Position numbers and translations under genes: made by a program. 21,289 nucleotides of DNA from a virus: positions 1 through 21,289 of the IMG/VR virus record IMGVR_UViG_3300045954_000063, one strand, 5' to 3'. The notes beneath the pieces were generated by a model, which was not told the DNA's origin, searched no databases, and saw nothing but the letters and a program-made list of their open reading frames with translations. Of this stretch, positions 8,801 through 14,543 are shown piece after piece; the stretch's first letter is position 1, and each line of letters starts with the position of its first letter.

Positions 8801-10272
8801 CAGAGCAAGCAAACTTTTTAGAATCTTTAACCCCCCAGTTACAGAAAGATTTAGGGGTTTATCAGGGCTATGTTCAACAAATTCAAGCTGTCAGAAAAGA
8901 GTTGAGAGATGCCAAAGTTGACGCTAATAATTTTGTGGTAGCACAAGCACAATTAAGAGCAATTCAAAAAGAATTAGACACTTTAGGTAAAGAAGTTCAA
9001 TTGTCACAACAAAATTATAACTTTGAGTTAGAAAGAAGCGTATCCTTAGCACAGTCAAACTTACAGTTACAAAAAGACGAAATAGGAATTACACAAGACT
9101 ATGCTGATAAACCACAAGAAATGGCAAGGCAGTTAGCTATTGTCAGGGAACAAGCAAGATTAAGAGAGATTGACATTGAATACAATGTAAAAAATAATCA
9201 GTTAACCCGTCAATTACAACAAGTTAACCGAGAATTAGCTAATGTTCAAAAAACCGCTAATTTAGAAAAACAAAAAGAATTAGAGTTCATTCAATCTCAA
9301 TTACAGTTAGAACAAGAAATATTACAAATTAAGAAAGAATACCCTAATTTAGCACAACAGGAATTAGAAATACAGAAAGCACAAGAAGCGGCGCGGTTAA
9401 GAGAAATTGATATTAATAATCGGATTAATTCCGAAAGAATTAACCGACGGTCACAAATTAGAGATTTAGATAGTCAAATTGCTGAAAATGAAGCTAGACT
9501 AACCAGTGACCCTTTTGCTGCCAATGACATCAGAGAAGCTAACGCCCGTGAGAATGAAAAATTAAGGTTTGATCAACAAGTTGAACAGTTCACTCAACAA
9601 TATGCTGGCAATCCTGAATTGTTAAATCAACGCATTGGGAAAGCCTTAACAATCCATCAGCAGAACCTAGAATTAATTGACCGTCAATACTTAGATTTGG
9701 GTCAAACCATAGGCAGTAGTGTTGTTAATTCTGTAGGTTCCTTTATTGATGCTTTACGCAATGGTCAAAACGCCTTTGATGCGTTTATTGACAGTGTGTT
9801 ACAAGGTTTGGGACAAATTGGCTCTAATCTTATTGTGAGTTCAATTCAGGGGCTTTTCGGCTTTAATGGTGGGGGGTTTGCTGGAGGATTTGCTGAAGGG
9901 GGAACCGTTGCTGATGCTTTAAGAAAAGAGGGCCCCAATGGGGTGTTAGCTGTTTTCACCCCTGGGGAAGAAATTCTTAGCCTTAAAACAGGAGAAGCGC
10001 AACGTTATCAAGGGTTAAAAGAAATTTTTGGCAACAATCCTTTAAAACAGATTAATTTTTATAAAAATGGGGGGACAGTTGAGGGAAACCTGTTAAATAA
10101 TATAAGTGTACCATCACCGAGGCTAAACATTGATGATCGTCCTAGCAATCAAACAGTTAATAATTCTCGCAATTCTACAATTAATATTAATGTTACCAGT
10201 CCTAATGCTAGTTCCTTTGCCAAGAGTGAACGGCAATTAGGTCGATTGATTAGGGAGTATGAAAACCGATGA
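2833..10272 (+). CDS. Tail tape measure protein with embedded alpha/beta-hydrolase and lysozyme-like domains
   Basis: This 2479-aa protein sets tail length and is likely delivered into the host envelope. Order of regions: residues about 188-395, an alpha/beta-hydrolase fold (strand FVVGG at 193, nucleophile elbow GYSDGG with S306, then GTPEIG, D354 in GEKDLV, H389 in SGHDLSEYL); 400-640, coiled coil; about 830-1010, the conserved TMP N-terminal-type domain (FEGIQRAMTALTG, then LSAEEIRGQLGEIPG); hydrophobic helices at about 795-820 and 1030-1120; a proline-rich linker near 1640; about 1665-1796, a lysozyme/muramidase-like domain with candidate catalytic E1678 in KGEG and a GFPQFIPGT motif; 1860-2290, long coiled coil in which a segment containing ARLREIDI recurs after exactly 79 residues; then a glycine-rich hydrophobic C-terminus. 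The start overlaps the chaperone frame by 8 bases and the end overlaps the next start (ATGA). The TMP role is secure; the enzyme domains are motif-based. Confidence 0.93.
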   Translation: MADYRGFQGVVAAIERLKETVQSESAANSLISRAIRADLRTQISVVNRLEKLVLGVKQSIKTPSTKVNSFVSKDLGQQIGLQIAKELRAKPVNVKIQESLFGAITRGAKEGLGQGFSYQIVKGFDKAVKRNIGVNFESAGFGAGNVATNPRQAIVDAIKSRKEWQAKNKGLREAFRLSKTENPDIKADKENIFVVGGADQVEGRGGINVKRKLINQLGRDKNIIPVENKESDVSLSDQESAFINSISNTSNRDDFQSLGRSVKLGVTQLNQGLIRGYNNDAVKLASKVIAAKRKNPNAKIKLAGYSDGGRIVDEAIAILENAGINDVTGVGIGTPEIGTSIAKKNYQGFLGEKDLVRKNFPMVLFPNKKAEQERLLNLKNQPNADLSGHDLSEYLNHLTVMKEGFNSIGSQAEGEIKTYLKGITEYFEKVKEQIQSIKSDTNIEPVKAEKIKEAFVKELDQIGKELENGLKEILKVDSSNSLATETEKLISQQKKLKAQGLEVINNKLNQPSNAPSKLSLKDKYTIALDKFIKDAQKTAEAKIKGIIPNYSDLTSNQKQQRAREFSAQLNKDVKKFRDAIINKDRELAKELGEKILKDSQAIKKVYDDLIEVLPENSQDLRSVRGLKGNLTAIQSEVIKGSKGKGRAQIGLTQLIDEANTTGVDVSRGFNQGIEDSLAEIEAAGVDLGETALQGAKDALDIASPSGKFEDVAENSVQGYINGLKAKAGALINNVKNLFSGAVDGARGGSLDSIGEAVGDVDLTISSLINQASESINGFFNSLTEKFPILGEFKDLLIGVGAWFAFNQIVETIVGSLTQLANSSFYAVVQFEGIQRAMTALTGSSQKGGKGLNFVSKEARRLGLDLKTAEENYLGLVGVTRFTPLEGFQTNKLFSTLSKTAAIRGLSNEQQSRMFAAINQAISKRKLSAEEIRGQLGEIPGLAFESTLARSLGVSPSQLNQLMEQGLFAEDVFPKVVAQYAAENNAISGISETTTQSINRLNNAVLTLQRGFAGWVEGSKVLIEVLANIVEFVNKNSAGLVKFLSVATLYAFSEAVIFIGKVLTKSVTAQTLFAQGFLLLKSAIRGLIPELINFLKQFILLTLAIEAFSNVLTILNNGFPELQKDIEKTRNRVESLEAAFNKLAKAGEAANKNLPISDQDVWTDRSLNIFGWNTGLKLEPIRDVLGLKTLGAKEAEDFQIGVSNLVTGIDSNLNKDSQAKQQLARVQEIDKQLNIVRSRRFNIPLGDKDAYNKSLETENKLLEKRDELLKVTAQFQSNLEADRTTVVKYLALLDELAGKQGITRDAEAQIRQSLESRLKDIDQTKSTFEDLTSSLERNINGIQLALRNLNEQAAYFNETLERNATNARVSFVRRATGNNTGSSVIGLGQNELEQQTLEARAVFLGDQLGAIAKLLSDPQFSSVLGELQGQAQGLGLNLENTATIDRLLQEGRSAQETAVLNALKQQLDLKNQLGQTEEQLAQSILTQKNALFDFNRTVTDYFFNLSQQIKEAQIETGRLLEQSKTTDLKTKLQRALVPGSDTFINGLIGQIQGIFDEAASITERLFGQQSSVIQFRGEQHSLNAQLIDFTRNVNGASEAVKQFADALLGRTGQNTSSNQQLTGNALPVPVNAQNPPGARGQLPPPPPLSTTNNLRVSSQRNQTPSNAYQPFFHLLFKGEGNINSANRGRAGDTPGGFRAIFGRNADEMTLGEVLQAQRSGKVFAVGFPQFIPGTLREAATRTKIPLNTPFNRQTQEALAIDLINNKRPNIGRYLRGESNNLTEAAQDAAREWAAIGLTYPEAGRGVNRSRYGGFGGNAASITSQQVQQALQQVRSNLQTPSTTTNNSVSSPDPLVQQATNATNTLINFKGANLDLQNAANRQEIEKFILNLIQTREQIQRQLEDSLRNTNNQVIDATNQLEDIKSQYSPATQTSEFEKEARAMETQFRTFDNQLFEQERSLLENIRGIQQFSTQSQEAIKVLRGTGSPIDAEQANFLESLTPQLQKDLGVYQGYVQQIQAVRKELRDAKVDANNFVVAQAQLRAIQKELDTLGKEVQLSQQNYNFELERSVSLAQSNLQLQKDEIGITQDYADKPQEMARQLAIVREQARLREIDIEYNVKNNQLTRQLQQVNRELANVQKTANLEKQKELEFIQSQLQLEQEILQIKKEYPNLAQQELEIQKAQEAARLREIDINNRINSERINRRSQIRDLDSQIAENEARLTSDPFAANDIREANARENEKLRFDQQVEQFTQQYAGNPELLNQRIGKALTIHQQNLELIDRQYLDLGQTIGSSVVNSVGSFIDALRNGQNAFDAFIDSVLQGLGQIGSNLIVSSIQGLFGFNGGGFAGGFAEGGTVADALRKEGPNGVLAVFTPGEEILSLKTGEAQRYQGLKEIFGNNPLKQINFYKNGGTVEGNLLNNISVPSPRLNIDDRPSNQTVNNSRNSTININVTSPNASSFAKSERQLGRLIREYENR
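2987..3028. repeat. 14-bp perfect inverted repeat within the TMP gene
   Basis: TTGTACTAGGGGTT (2987-3000) and AACCCCTAGTACAA (3015-3028) are exact reverse complements separated by 14 bases. Each arm contains the octamer CCCCTAGT that recurs across the tail genes. The repeat lies in coding sequence for residues 52-66 of the TMP. Confidence 0.9.
7057..7064. repeat. HIP1 octamer GCGATCGC
   Basis: A perfect copy of the highly iterated palindrome of cyanobacteria, within the TMP gene. It supports a cyanobacterial host. Confidence 0.85.
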
Positions 10273-11114
10273 AAATATCAACAATATCAGCTAAATTAAA
10301 AGCTGAATCCCCCACATTAACAAGAATCTGGAAAATAACTAATGGGCAAGGAAGTTTAGGGTTTACAACTTTTTCTCAAGATTTAACTATTGATGGGCTT
10401 TTGTACAAAGCCTCTTTAGGCTTTAATCCTACTGACATTGAATCCTCTGTTAATGACCCTTACAACATGGAATTAACCTCAATTCTTAATGAAAATGGGA
10501 TAACTGCCATTGATTTAAGTTCTGGTTTGTTTGATTATGCTGGTGTTTTAGTAGCGTTAGTTGACTATACTAATTTACCTAGTTCATTAACAGTAAATCC
10601 CCCTCAACATTTAGCTTTATTTTCAGGAAAAATCAATAAAATTAGTTACACCGAAGACAATTATACAGTTGAGTTAATGAGTAAAGCTAACTTATTAACA
10701 GGTAAAACTAACTGGGTCACATCAAAAACCTGTCGCTACAGATTTGGGGATGAAAAATGCGGGTACGATATTTCTGTTCAAAAAGATACTTTGTCAGTTT
10801 CAGCCCCAGGTAGTGACAATTTTCACTTTACCAGTGGCACATCTTTTTCTGATGATTTGTATACGGGTTCAACTCTGACCTGGACTACTGGGGACAATAC
10901 CGGACAAATTTTAAGAGTGATGAAATCTAATGGGCAAAATTTCTTTACTTTGACCCCTACGGTTAACCCGATTAAAGCAGGGGACAATTTTCAGGTTGTC
11001 AAGCAGTGTAACAAAACAATTGTTGACTGCAAAAAATACAGTAATTTCTTGAATTTTGGAGGGGAACCGGATTTGCCAGGAATTGACCAATACTACTCAA
11101 ACGAAGCGCAATGA
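10269..11114 (+). CDS. Tail hub protein, DUF2163/BR0599 family (GTA gp13 / lambda gpL-like)
   Basis: This 281-aa protein forms part of the tail tip ring between tube and central hub. The N-terminal two-thirds is a beta-rich DUF2163 domain. The C-terminal part is the diagnostic BR0599 region, with a TGDNTG turn, a GD-F-V-K-QC strand, and the ending NFLNFGGEPDLPG. Four cysteines, C155, C164, C247 and C254, pair as C-x8-C and C-x6-C, the pattern of the iron-sulfur binding segment known from lambda gpL and GTA hub proteins; a [4Fe-4S] cluster is therefore likely. The gene overlaps TMP by ATGA and the following peptidase gene in the same way, so all are translationally coupled. Family recognition is strong; the cluster is inference from family knowledge. 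Confidence 0.87.
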   Translation: MKISTISAKLKAESPTLTRIWKITNGQGSLGFTTFSQDLTIDGLLYKASLGFNPTDIESSVNDPYNMELTSILNENGITAIDLSSGLFDYAGVLVALVDYTNLPSSLTVNPPQHLALFSGKINKISYTEDNYTVELMSKANLLTGKTNWVTSKTCRYRFGDEKCGYDISVQKDTLSVSAPGSDNFHFTSGTSFSDDLYTGSTLTWTTGDNTGQILRVMKSNGQNFFTLTPTVNPIKAGDNFQVVKQCNKTIVDCKKYSNFLNFGGEPDLPGIDQYYSNEAQ

Positions 11115-11536
11115 CCTTTCAATCAATAATCATTGGGAAAGCCCGTGAATATTTGGGAACGCCCTATCATCATCAGGGTAGAGTCAAAGGTGCGGGTATT
11201 GATTGCGCGGGGCTGCCCATCTGTGTGGCCCGTGAGTTAAACCTGAGTAATTACGATGTTGATGGTTATGGTCGTGATGGAAGTGGTGTGGGGTTGAAAG
11301 AAGCTTTTGACTTCAACTGTATTGCCAAATCAACCTTTGATTTGGGTGATATTGTCCTTTTGAGGATCAGGTATCACCCTCAGCATTGTGGCATCATTGC
11401 CACTGATAATGAATCAAATTTCACTTTGATCCATGCTTGTCGTTCCCGTCAAAAAGTGGTTGAGGTGATCTTTGGTCAATGGTGGCGCGATCGCTTAATT
11501 GCTTGCTACGAATTCCCTAACATTCACCAGCTATGA
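11111..11536 (+). CDS. Tail-tip NlpC/P60 cysteine peptidase (GTA gp14 / lambda gpK-like)
   Basis: This 141-aa peptidase probably cleaves peptidoglycan stem peptides when the tail crosses the cell wall. The catalytic cysteine lies in GIDCAGLP (C32), the general-base histidine in QHCGI (H92) and a third polar residue in LIHAC (H108), the usual order and spacing of NlpC/P60 domains. The N-terminus ARxYLGTPYHHQG is the standard first helix and loop of this family. Length equals that of stand-alone GTA gp14-type proteins; there is no JAB/Mov34 domain as in full-length lambda gpK. It overlaps both neighbours by ATGA and sits right after the DUF2163 gene as in gene transfer agents. A HIP1 octamer lies near its 3' end. 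Confidence 0.9.
   Translation: MTFQSIIIGKAREYLGTPYHHQGRVKGAGIDCAGLPICVARELNLSNYDVDGYGRDGSGVGLKEAFDFNCIAKSTFDLGDIVLLRIRYHPQHCGIIATDNESNFTLIHACRSRQKVVEVIFGQWWRDRLIACYEFPNIHQL
11487..11494. repeat. HIP1 octamer GCGATCGC
   Basis: A perfect HIP1 copy inside the NlpC/P60 gene. Confidence 0.85.
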
Positions 11537-13164
11537 CAAATTTTTCGGAAACGCTTTTAGACCTTGGCTACGATTACGGAACCGTCGCCACTCTTAACTT
11601 CAAGACTACCATCACTGAAACATCGGACGGTAGTGAGCAAAGGATGGCAATATGGGATCAGCCGTTGCTTAGTTTTGAGGTGGGGCAGCAAGATTTGGAC
11701 AACGACGAATTAGCTTACCTTCAAGGGTTTTTTGATGCGCGGCGGGGGAGTTTGGAGGGGTTTTTGTTTCGGGATTGGTCAGATTATCAGGTAATTTCTC
11801 AATTACTAGGGGTTGCGAATGGTAGTGTTAACCAGTTTCAGATGTACAAGTCCTACAGGATAGAAGATGCCATTGTCAACCGCGCCATCACCAAACCAAG
11901 AGAAGGAACTTTAAAAATTTACCTCAATGAAGTGGAGATGACATCGGGTTATGTCTGTGATTTTACTAGGGGGATTGTTACCTTTGAATCACCCCCGACG
12001 GGTAACTTGACTTGTGATTTTGAATTTGATGTTCCTGTGAGATTTGTTCAGGATCGGATTGATTACCGATTTAATGCAATTGAAGCTGCAACGGGGTTGA
12101 AAATTTACAGCCTAGAAAAATTATCTTTAATCGAAATTAGAGAAACTTTAACGGACAACTCACGGGGCGGAAATAGTTCCGCCCCCGTGTCCTCAACTTT
12201 AACCATTCCTTTTACCGCCCCTAATTCTAATTTGGGGACTATTATTGACTTGGGCTATGATTACGAAACTTTAGGGGGTGATGCTTACAATACAACGATT
12301 AACTCTGTATTTTCTGGTTTTGAGACTAGGCGTAGCAATTGGGTAAATGCTAAAGGTAGTTATGACGTAGGACAGCGAACTTTAGTTAGAAGTGAATTAA
12401 ATCAATTGATTGCTTTATTTAGAATTTGTCGAGGGCAATTTACCAGATTCTTTTACAAAGATTGGAAAGATAACGATTTTAAAGTAGTCAGATTTGGAGA
12501 AGATTCTATTAGCTTTGTTTTTAAAGCAATTAATAGAACGACTAAAGAGGTTATTTTTGATTTATCAGGGGTTGCCCTAATTAGAGTTTCTGCCATTCCT
12601 ACTGATTCTTATTTGATACCCTTGTTTGATACCAGTGGCTCAATGGGCGATTCTATTCCTTTTATTGAGCAAGCTTTAGAAGATCTAAGACCTTTGCTAA
12701 AACAAGCTGTTTATCTGACTGATGAGGCAACAAATAAATACTTTTTGCAACCGTCCAATTTTGGTGATGAAAGATATTTAAAAAGAATGGCGCAAGATTA
12801 TCGCTATTCAGAATTAGACAGAAAAAGGTTTATTTTTCTAATTTTTGAAAATGAAGCTAATCCCGTTTATCACGGTACAACTAGAAATTTAAACAATGAA
12901 CCTACTGAAACCTATTTAACTGATTTAGCCGATTTTCAAGAAGCTTATGCTGACATTGAATTTTTCAAAGCTTTAATTGTGATTCCTGTTCCTGATCCCA
13001 TTGAACAAAGAATAGAAAGCTTTATCGGTCAAGTGTCTGATGCTATTGGGGGAACTAATGGTTATACTCCCTTGAGTCAATACAATGTCTCAAAAGAGGT
13101 TTTACCTGATGATACAACCGCAAGCGTCTATCTAGGTTTGCTGTTAACTTATTTGCAACTATAA
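11533..13164 (+). CDS. Distal tail protein: two DUF2460 domains fused to a von Willebrand A domain
   Basis: This 543-aa protein has three parts. Residues 1-205 form a full DUF2460 (TIGR02217) domain: SDGSEQRMAIWDQP, the FFDARRGS and FLFRDWSDYQ motifs, and a C-terminal strand set ending FDVPVRFVQD. A low-complexity linker (207-225) encodes a palindromic DNA repeat. Residues 230-355 form a second, more divergent DUF2460 copy (ETRRSNWVN, YDVGQRTL, FTRFFYKDWKDNDF). Residues 360-540 look like a vWA domain: a hydrophobic strand leads into DTSGSMG (D366, S368, S370), the metal-binding MIDAS motif, followed by an amphipathic helix and later strands (RKRFIFLIF, FFKALIVIPV). DUF2460 proteins form the distal tail ring in gene transfer agents; vWA domains commonly bind protein ligands through Mg. 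An adhesion role is inferred. The stop overlaps the convergent minus-strand gene by 6 bases. Confidence 0.82.
   Translation: MTNFSETLLDLGYDYGTVATLNFKTTITETSDGSEQRMAIWDQPLLSFEVGQQDLDNDELAYLQGFFDARRGSLEGFLFRDWSDYQVISQLLGVANGSVNQFQMYKSYRIEDAIVNRAITKPREGTLKIYLNEVEMTSGYVCDFTRGIVTFESPPTGNLTCDFEFDVPVRFVQDRIDYRFNAIEAATGLKIYSLEKLSLIEIRETLTDNSRGGNSSAPVSSTLTIPFTAPNSNLGTIIDLGYDYETLGGDAYNTTINSVFSGFETRRSNWVNAKGSYDVGQRTLVRSELNQLIALFRICRGQFTRFFYKDWKDNDFKVVRFGEDSISFVFKAINRTTKEVIFDLSGVALIRVSAIPTDSYLIPLFDTSGSMGDSIPFIEQALEDLRPLLKQAVYLTDEATNKYFLQPSNFGDERYLKRMAQDYRYSELDRKRFIFLIFENEANPVYHGTTRNLNNEPTETYLTDLADFQEAYADIEFFKALIVIPVPDPIEQRIESFIGQVSDAIGGTNGYTPLSQYNVSKEVLPDDTTASVYLGLLLTYLQL
12154..12189. repeat. Palindromic repeat inside the DUF2460-vWA gene (copy 1)
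   Basis: GACAACTCACGGGGCG (12154-12169) is identical to 19786-19801. It continues into a near-perfect hairpin, CACGGGGCGGAA (12161-12172) with TTCCGCCCCCGTG (12177-12189), one bulged base and a 4-base loop. In the protein it encodes the linker between the two DUF2460 copies. Confidence 0.75.
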
Positions 13165-14322
13165 GGCATAACTAATAGCAATAATACTATTATTAGGAAT
13201 CGAACCAGAAGACAAAGGTGTAACTGTTCCTTCAGTTAAATTAACCGTAAAATCAGTATTTAAAACAAAAGTTGTATTAGCATTGTAGACATAGTAAACG
13301 GCCGATAAATTATTGTCGATGGCAATGGCTTGGTTTAAAACAGCATAAGTCCTTTTGATTCGACCAATGACATGGCCCATATCTCCCACATCCCCAGACA
13401 AAATCAATTCCTCATAGGACAAAATACGTTGACCGATTTCAGCATTTCTTATTCCACTTTTTGCGTATTTAACAATTCCTCTGGTATACAAGGGAACCCC
13501 AATGATTTTGTTAGCTTTCAAACCAGAACCTGTTGAGCCATAAACATTAACTGCACCCCGTCCTGACACCAAATAATAAGGACAAGGCACGGGTTTGTTG
13601 TTGACCCCATTAAAAAACCCGTTGCTTTGGTAATAGGCCATATTGGTCGAAGTTGTGACATCGTTATCACCACTTAAGGCGTACACCCCGTTTGTCACAT
13701 AATCAAGCATCCCCCAGGGACGGTTAGCCGTCCCAGATGTTAGCCAGTTCACTGCTGAGGAATAAGTATCTTTTACCGCGTGCCATTTAACAGATTGAGT
13801 GTGAAAATCTCTAGCTAAATAAGTTTCTAACCATCCGCTATTAGTCAAAAGACCGCAAGAAATGGCGTACAAATCGCTGTTTGCTGCCCTTTTTGTTAAA
13901 AAGCCAAAATGCGAACCTGTCCAGGTACTAGGCACATCATTTGCATTAAAAATGCTGAAAGAAGCCGCGCTTTTGTCGCAACCTAAAAATAAATAAAAGT
14001 CATTGGTTGCCGAATAAGGCAGCAAAATATTAGGCGATAAAAAAGTATTTGTCCCGTCAAAATCTCCGTTTAAAATGATGTTTTTTGTTCCCGAATTGTT
14101 GGTTAATTTGACCCAGCAATTATCTGTACGAATAAAGCCACCAAATTCATCATAAACATCATACTCCCCCTTAGCCACAAAAAAACTGGGAATGCTGTTG
14201 TTAGTAATAGTCCATCCTGCTGACTGTAAAGCGTCTTTTAGTCCATTTAAGACATCTTCCCCATCGTTGCATAACGTCCCAAAAAAATAAGGAGGTTGTC
14301 CCTGTAAAAAAACTTCTGGCAT
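13159..14322 (-). CDS. Tail fibre/tip-like protein (putative)
   Basis: This 387-aa protein is of no family I can name with certainty. I start it at the ATG at 14322-14320, because it overlaps the stop of the upstream gene (TAATG) and has purine-rich GGGGAG and AAAGG stretches just upstream; an in-frame ATG seven codons earlier (14343) is possible. The sequence is rich in Gly, Ser, Asn and aromatic residues with few charges, typical of surface-exposed phage fibre or tip proteins. The C-terminal 40 residues (NTDFTVNLTEGTVTPLSSGSI) share a module with the tail tube protein and the hub protein. It is the last gene of a three-gene minus-strand operon led by the hub gene and converges on the DUF2460-vWA gene with a 6-base overlap and no terminator between them. 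Role inferred from context and composition. Confidence 0.6.
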   Translation of the reverse strand: MPEVFLQGQPPYFFGTLCNDGEDVLNGLKDALQSAGWTITNNSIPSFFVAKGEYDVYDEFGGFIRTDNCWVKLTNNSGTKNIILNGDFDGTNTFLSPNILLPYSATNDFYLFLGCDKSAASFSIFNANDVPSTWTGSHFGFLTKRAANSDLYAISCGLLTNSGWLETYLARDFHTQSVKWHAVKDTYSSAVNWLTSGTANRPWGMLDYVTNGVYALSGDNDVTTSTNMAYYQSNGFFNGVNNKPVPCPYYLVSGRGAVNVYGSTGSGLKANKIIGVPLYTRGIVKYAKSGIRNAEIGQRILSYEELILSGDVGDMGHVIGRIKRTYAVLNQAIAIDNNLSAVYYVYNANTTFVLNTDFTVNLTEGTVTPLSSGSIPNNSIIAISYAL

Positions 14323-14543
14323 TAGTAAACCTTTACTCCCCAATTAAATAAAAGAACTTTGTGACCTTCTAAATGTAATTCGTCTTCTGTTATGGCAAAA
14401 TTAGCCGTAATTAAAGGAGGAAAAGCAGGAAAAAATTTAACAAAACTTTCTTCAAGCAATAAAGATGAGTCTCTATCGGTAATTTTAATCAAGGTATTTG
14501 TTCCTTGATTACCTAATGTTTGCGGATAAGTAATAATGGTCAA
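14322..14543 (-). CDS. Small protein of unknown function in tail-tip operon
   Basis: This 73-aa protein, not recognised, lies between the hub gene and the fibre-like gene. It appears to start with TTG at 14543, overlapping the stop of the hub gene (TTGA), and ends in TAATG overlapping the next start, so all three minus-strand genes are translationally coupled. It contains a central hydrophobic/proline stretch (FVKFFPAFPPLITANF) and an acidic segment but no signal peptide or clear membrane helix. Its position suggests a tail-tip accessory or fibre assembly protein, which is inference only. Confidence 0.55.
   Translation of the reverse strand: MTIITYPQTLGNQGTNTLIKITDRDSSLLLEESFVKFFPAFPPLITANFAITEDELHLEGHKVLLFNWGVKVY

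Noticed and set aside
13172-13196. Hairpin CTAATAG...CTATTATTAG as a bidirectional terminator
   Set aside because: It is AT-only with no U-run and lies in the coding end of the minus-strand gene; composition alone explains it.
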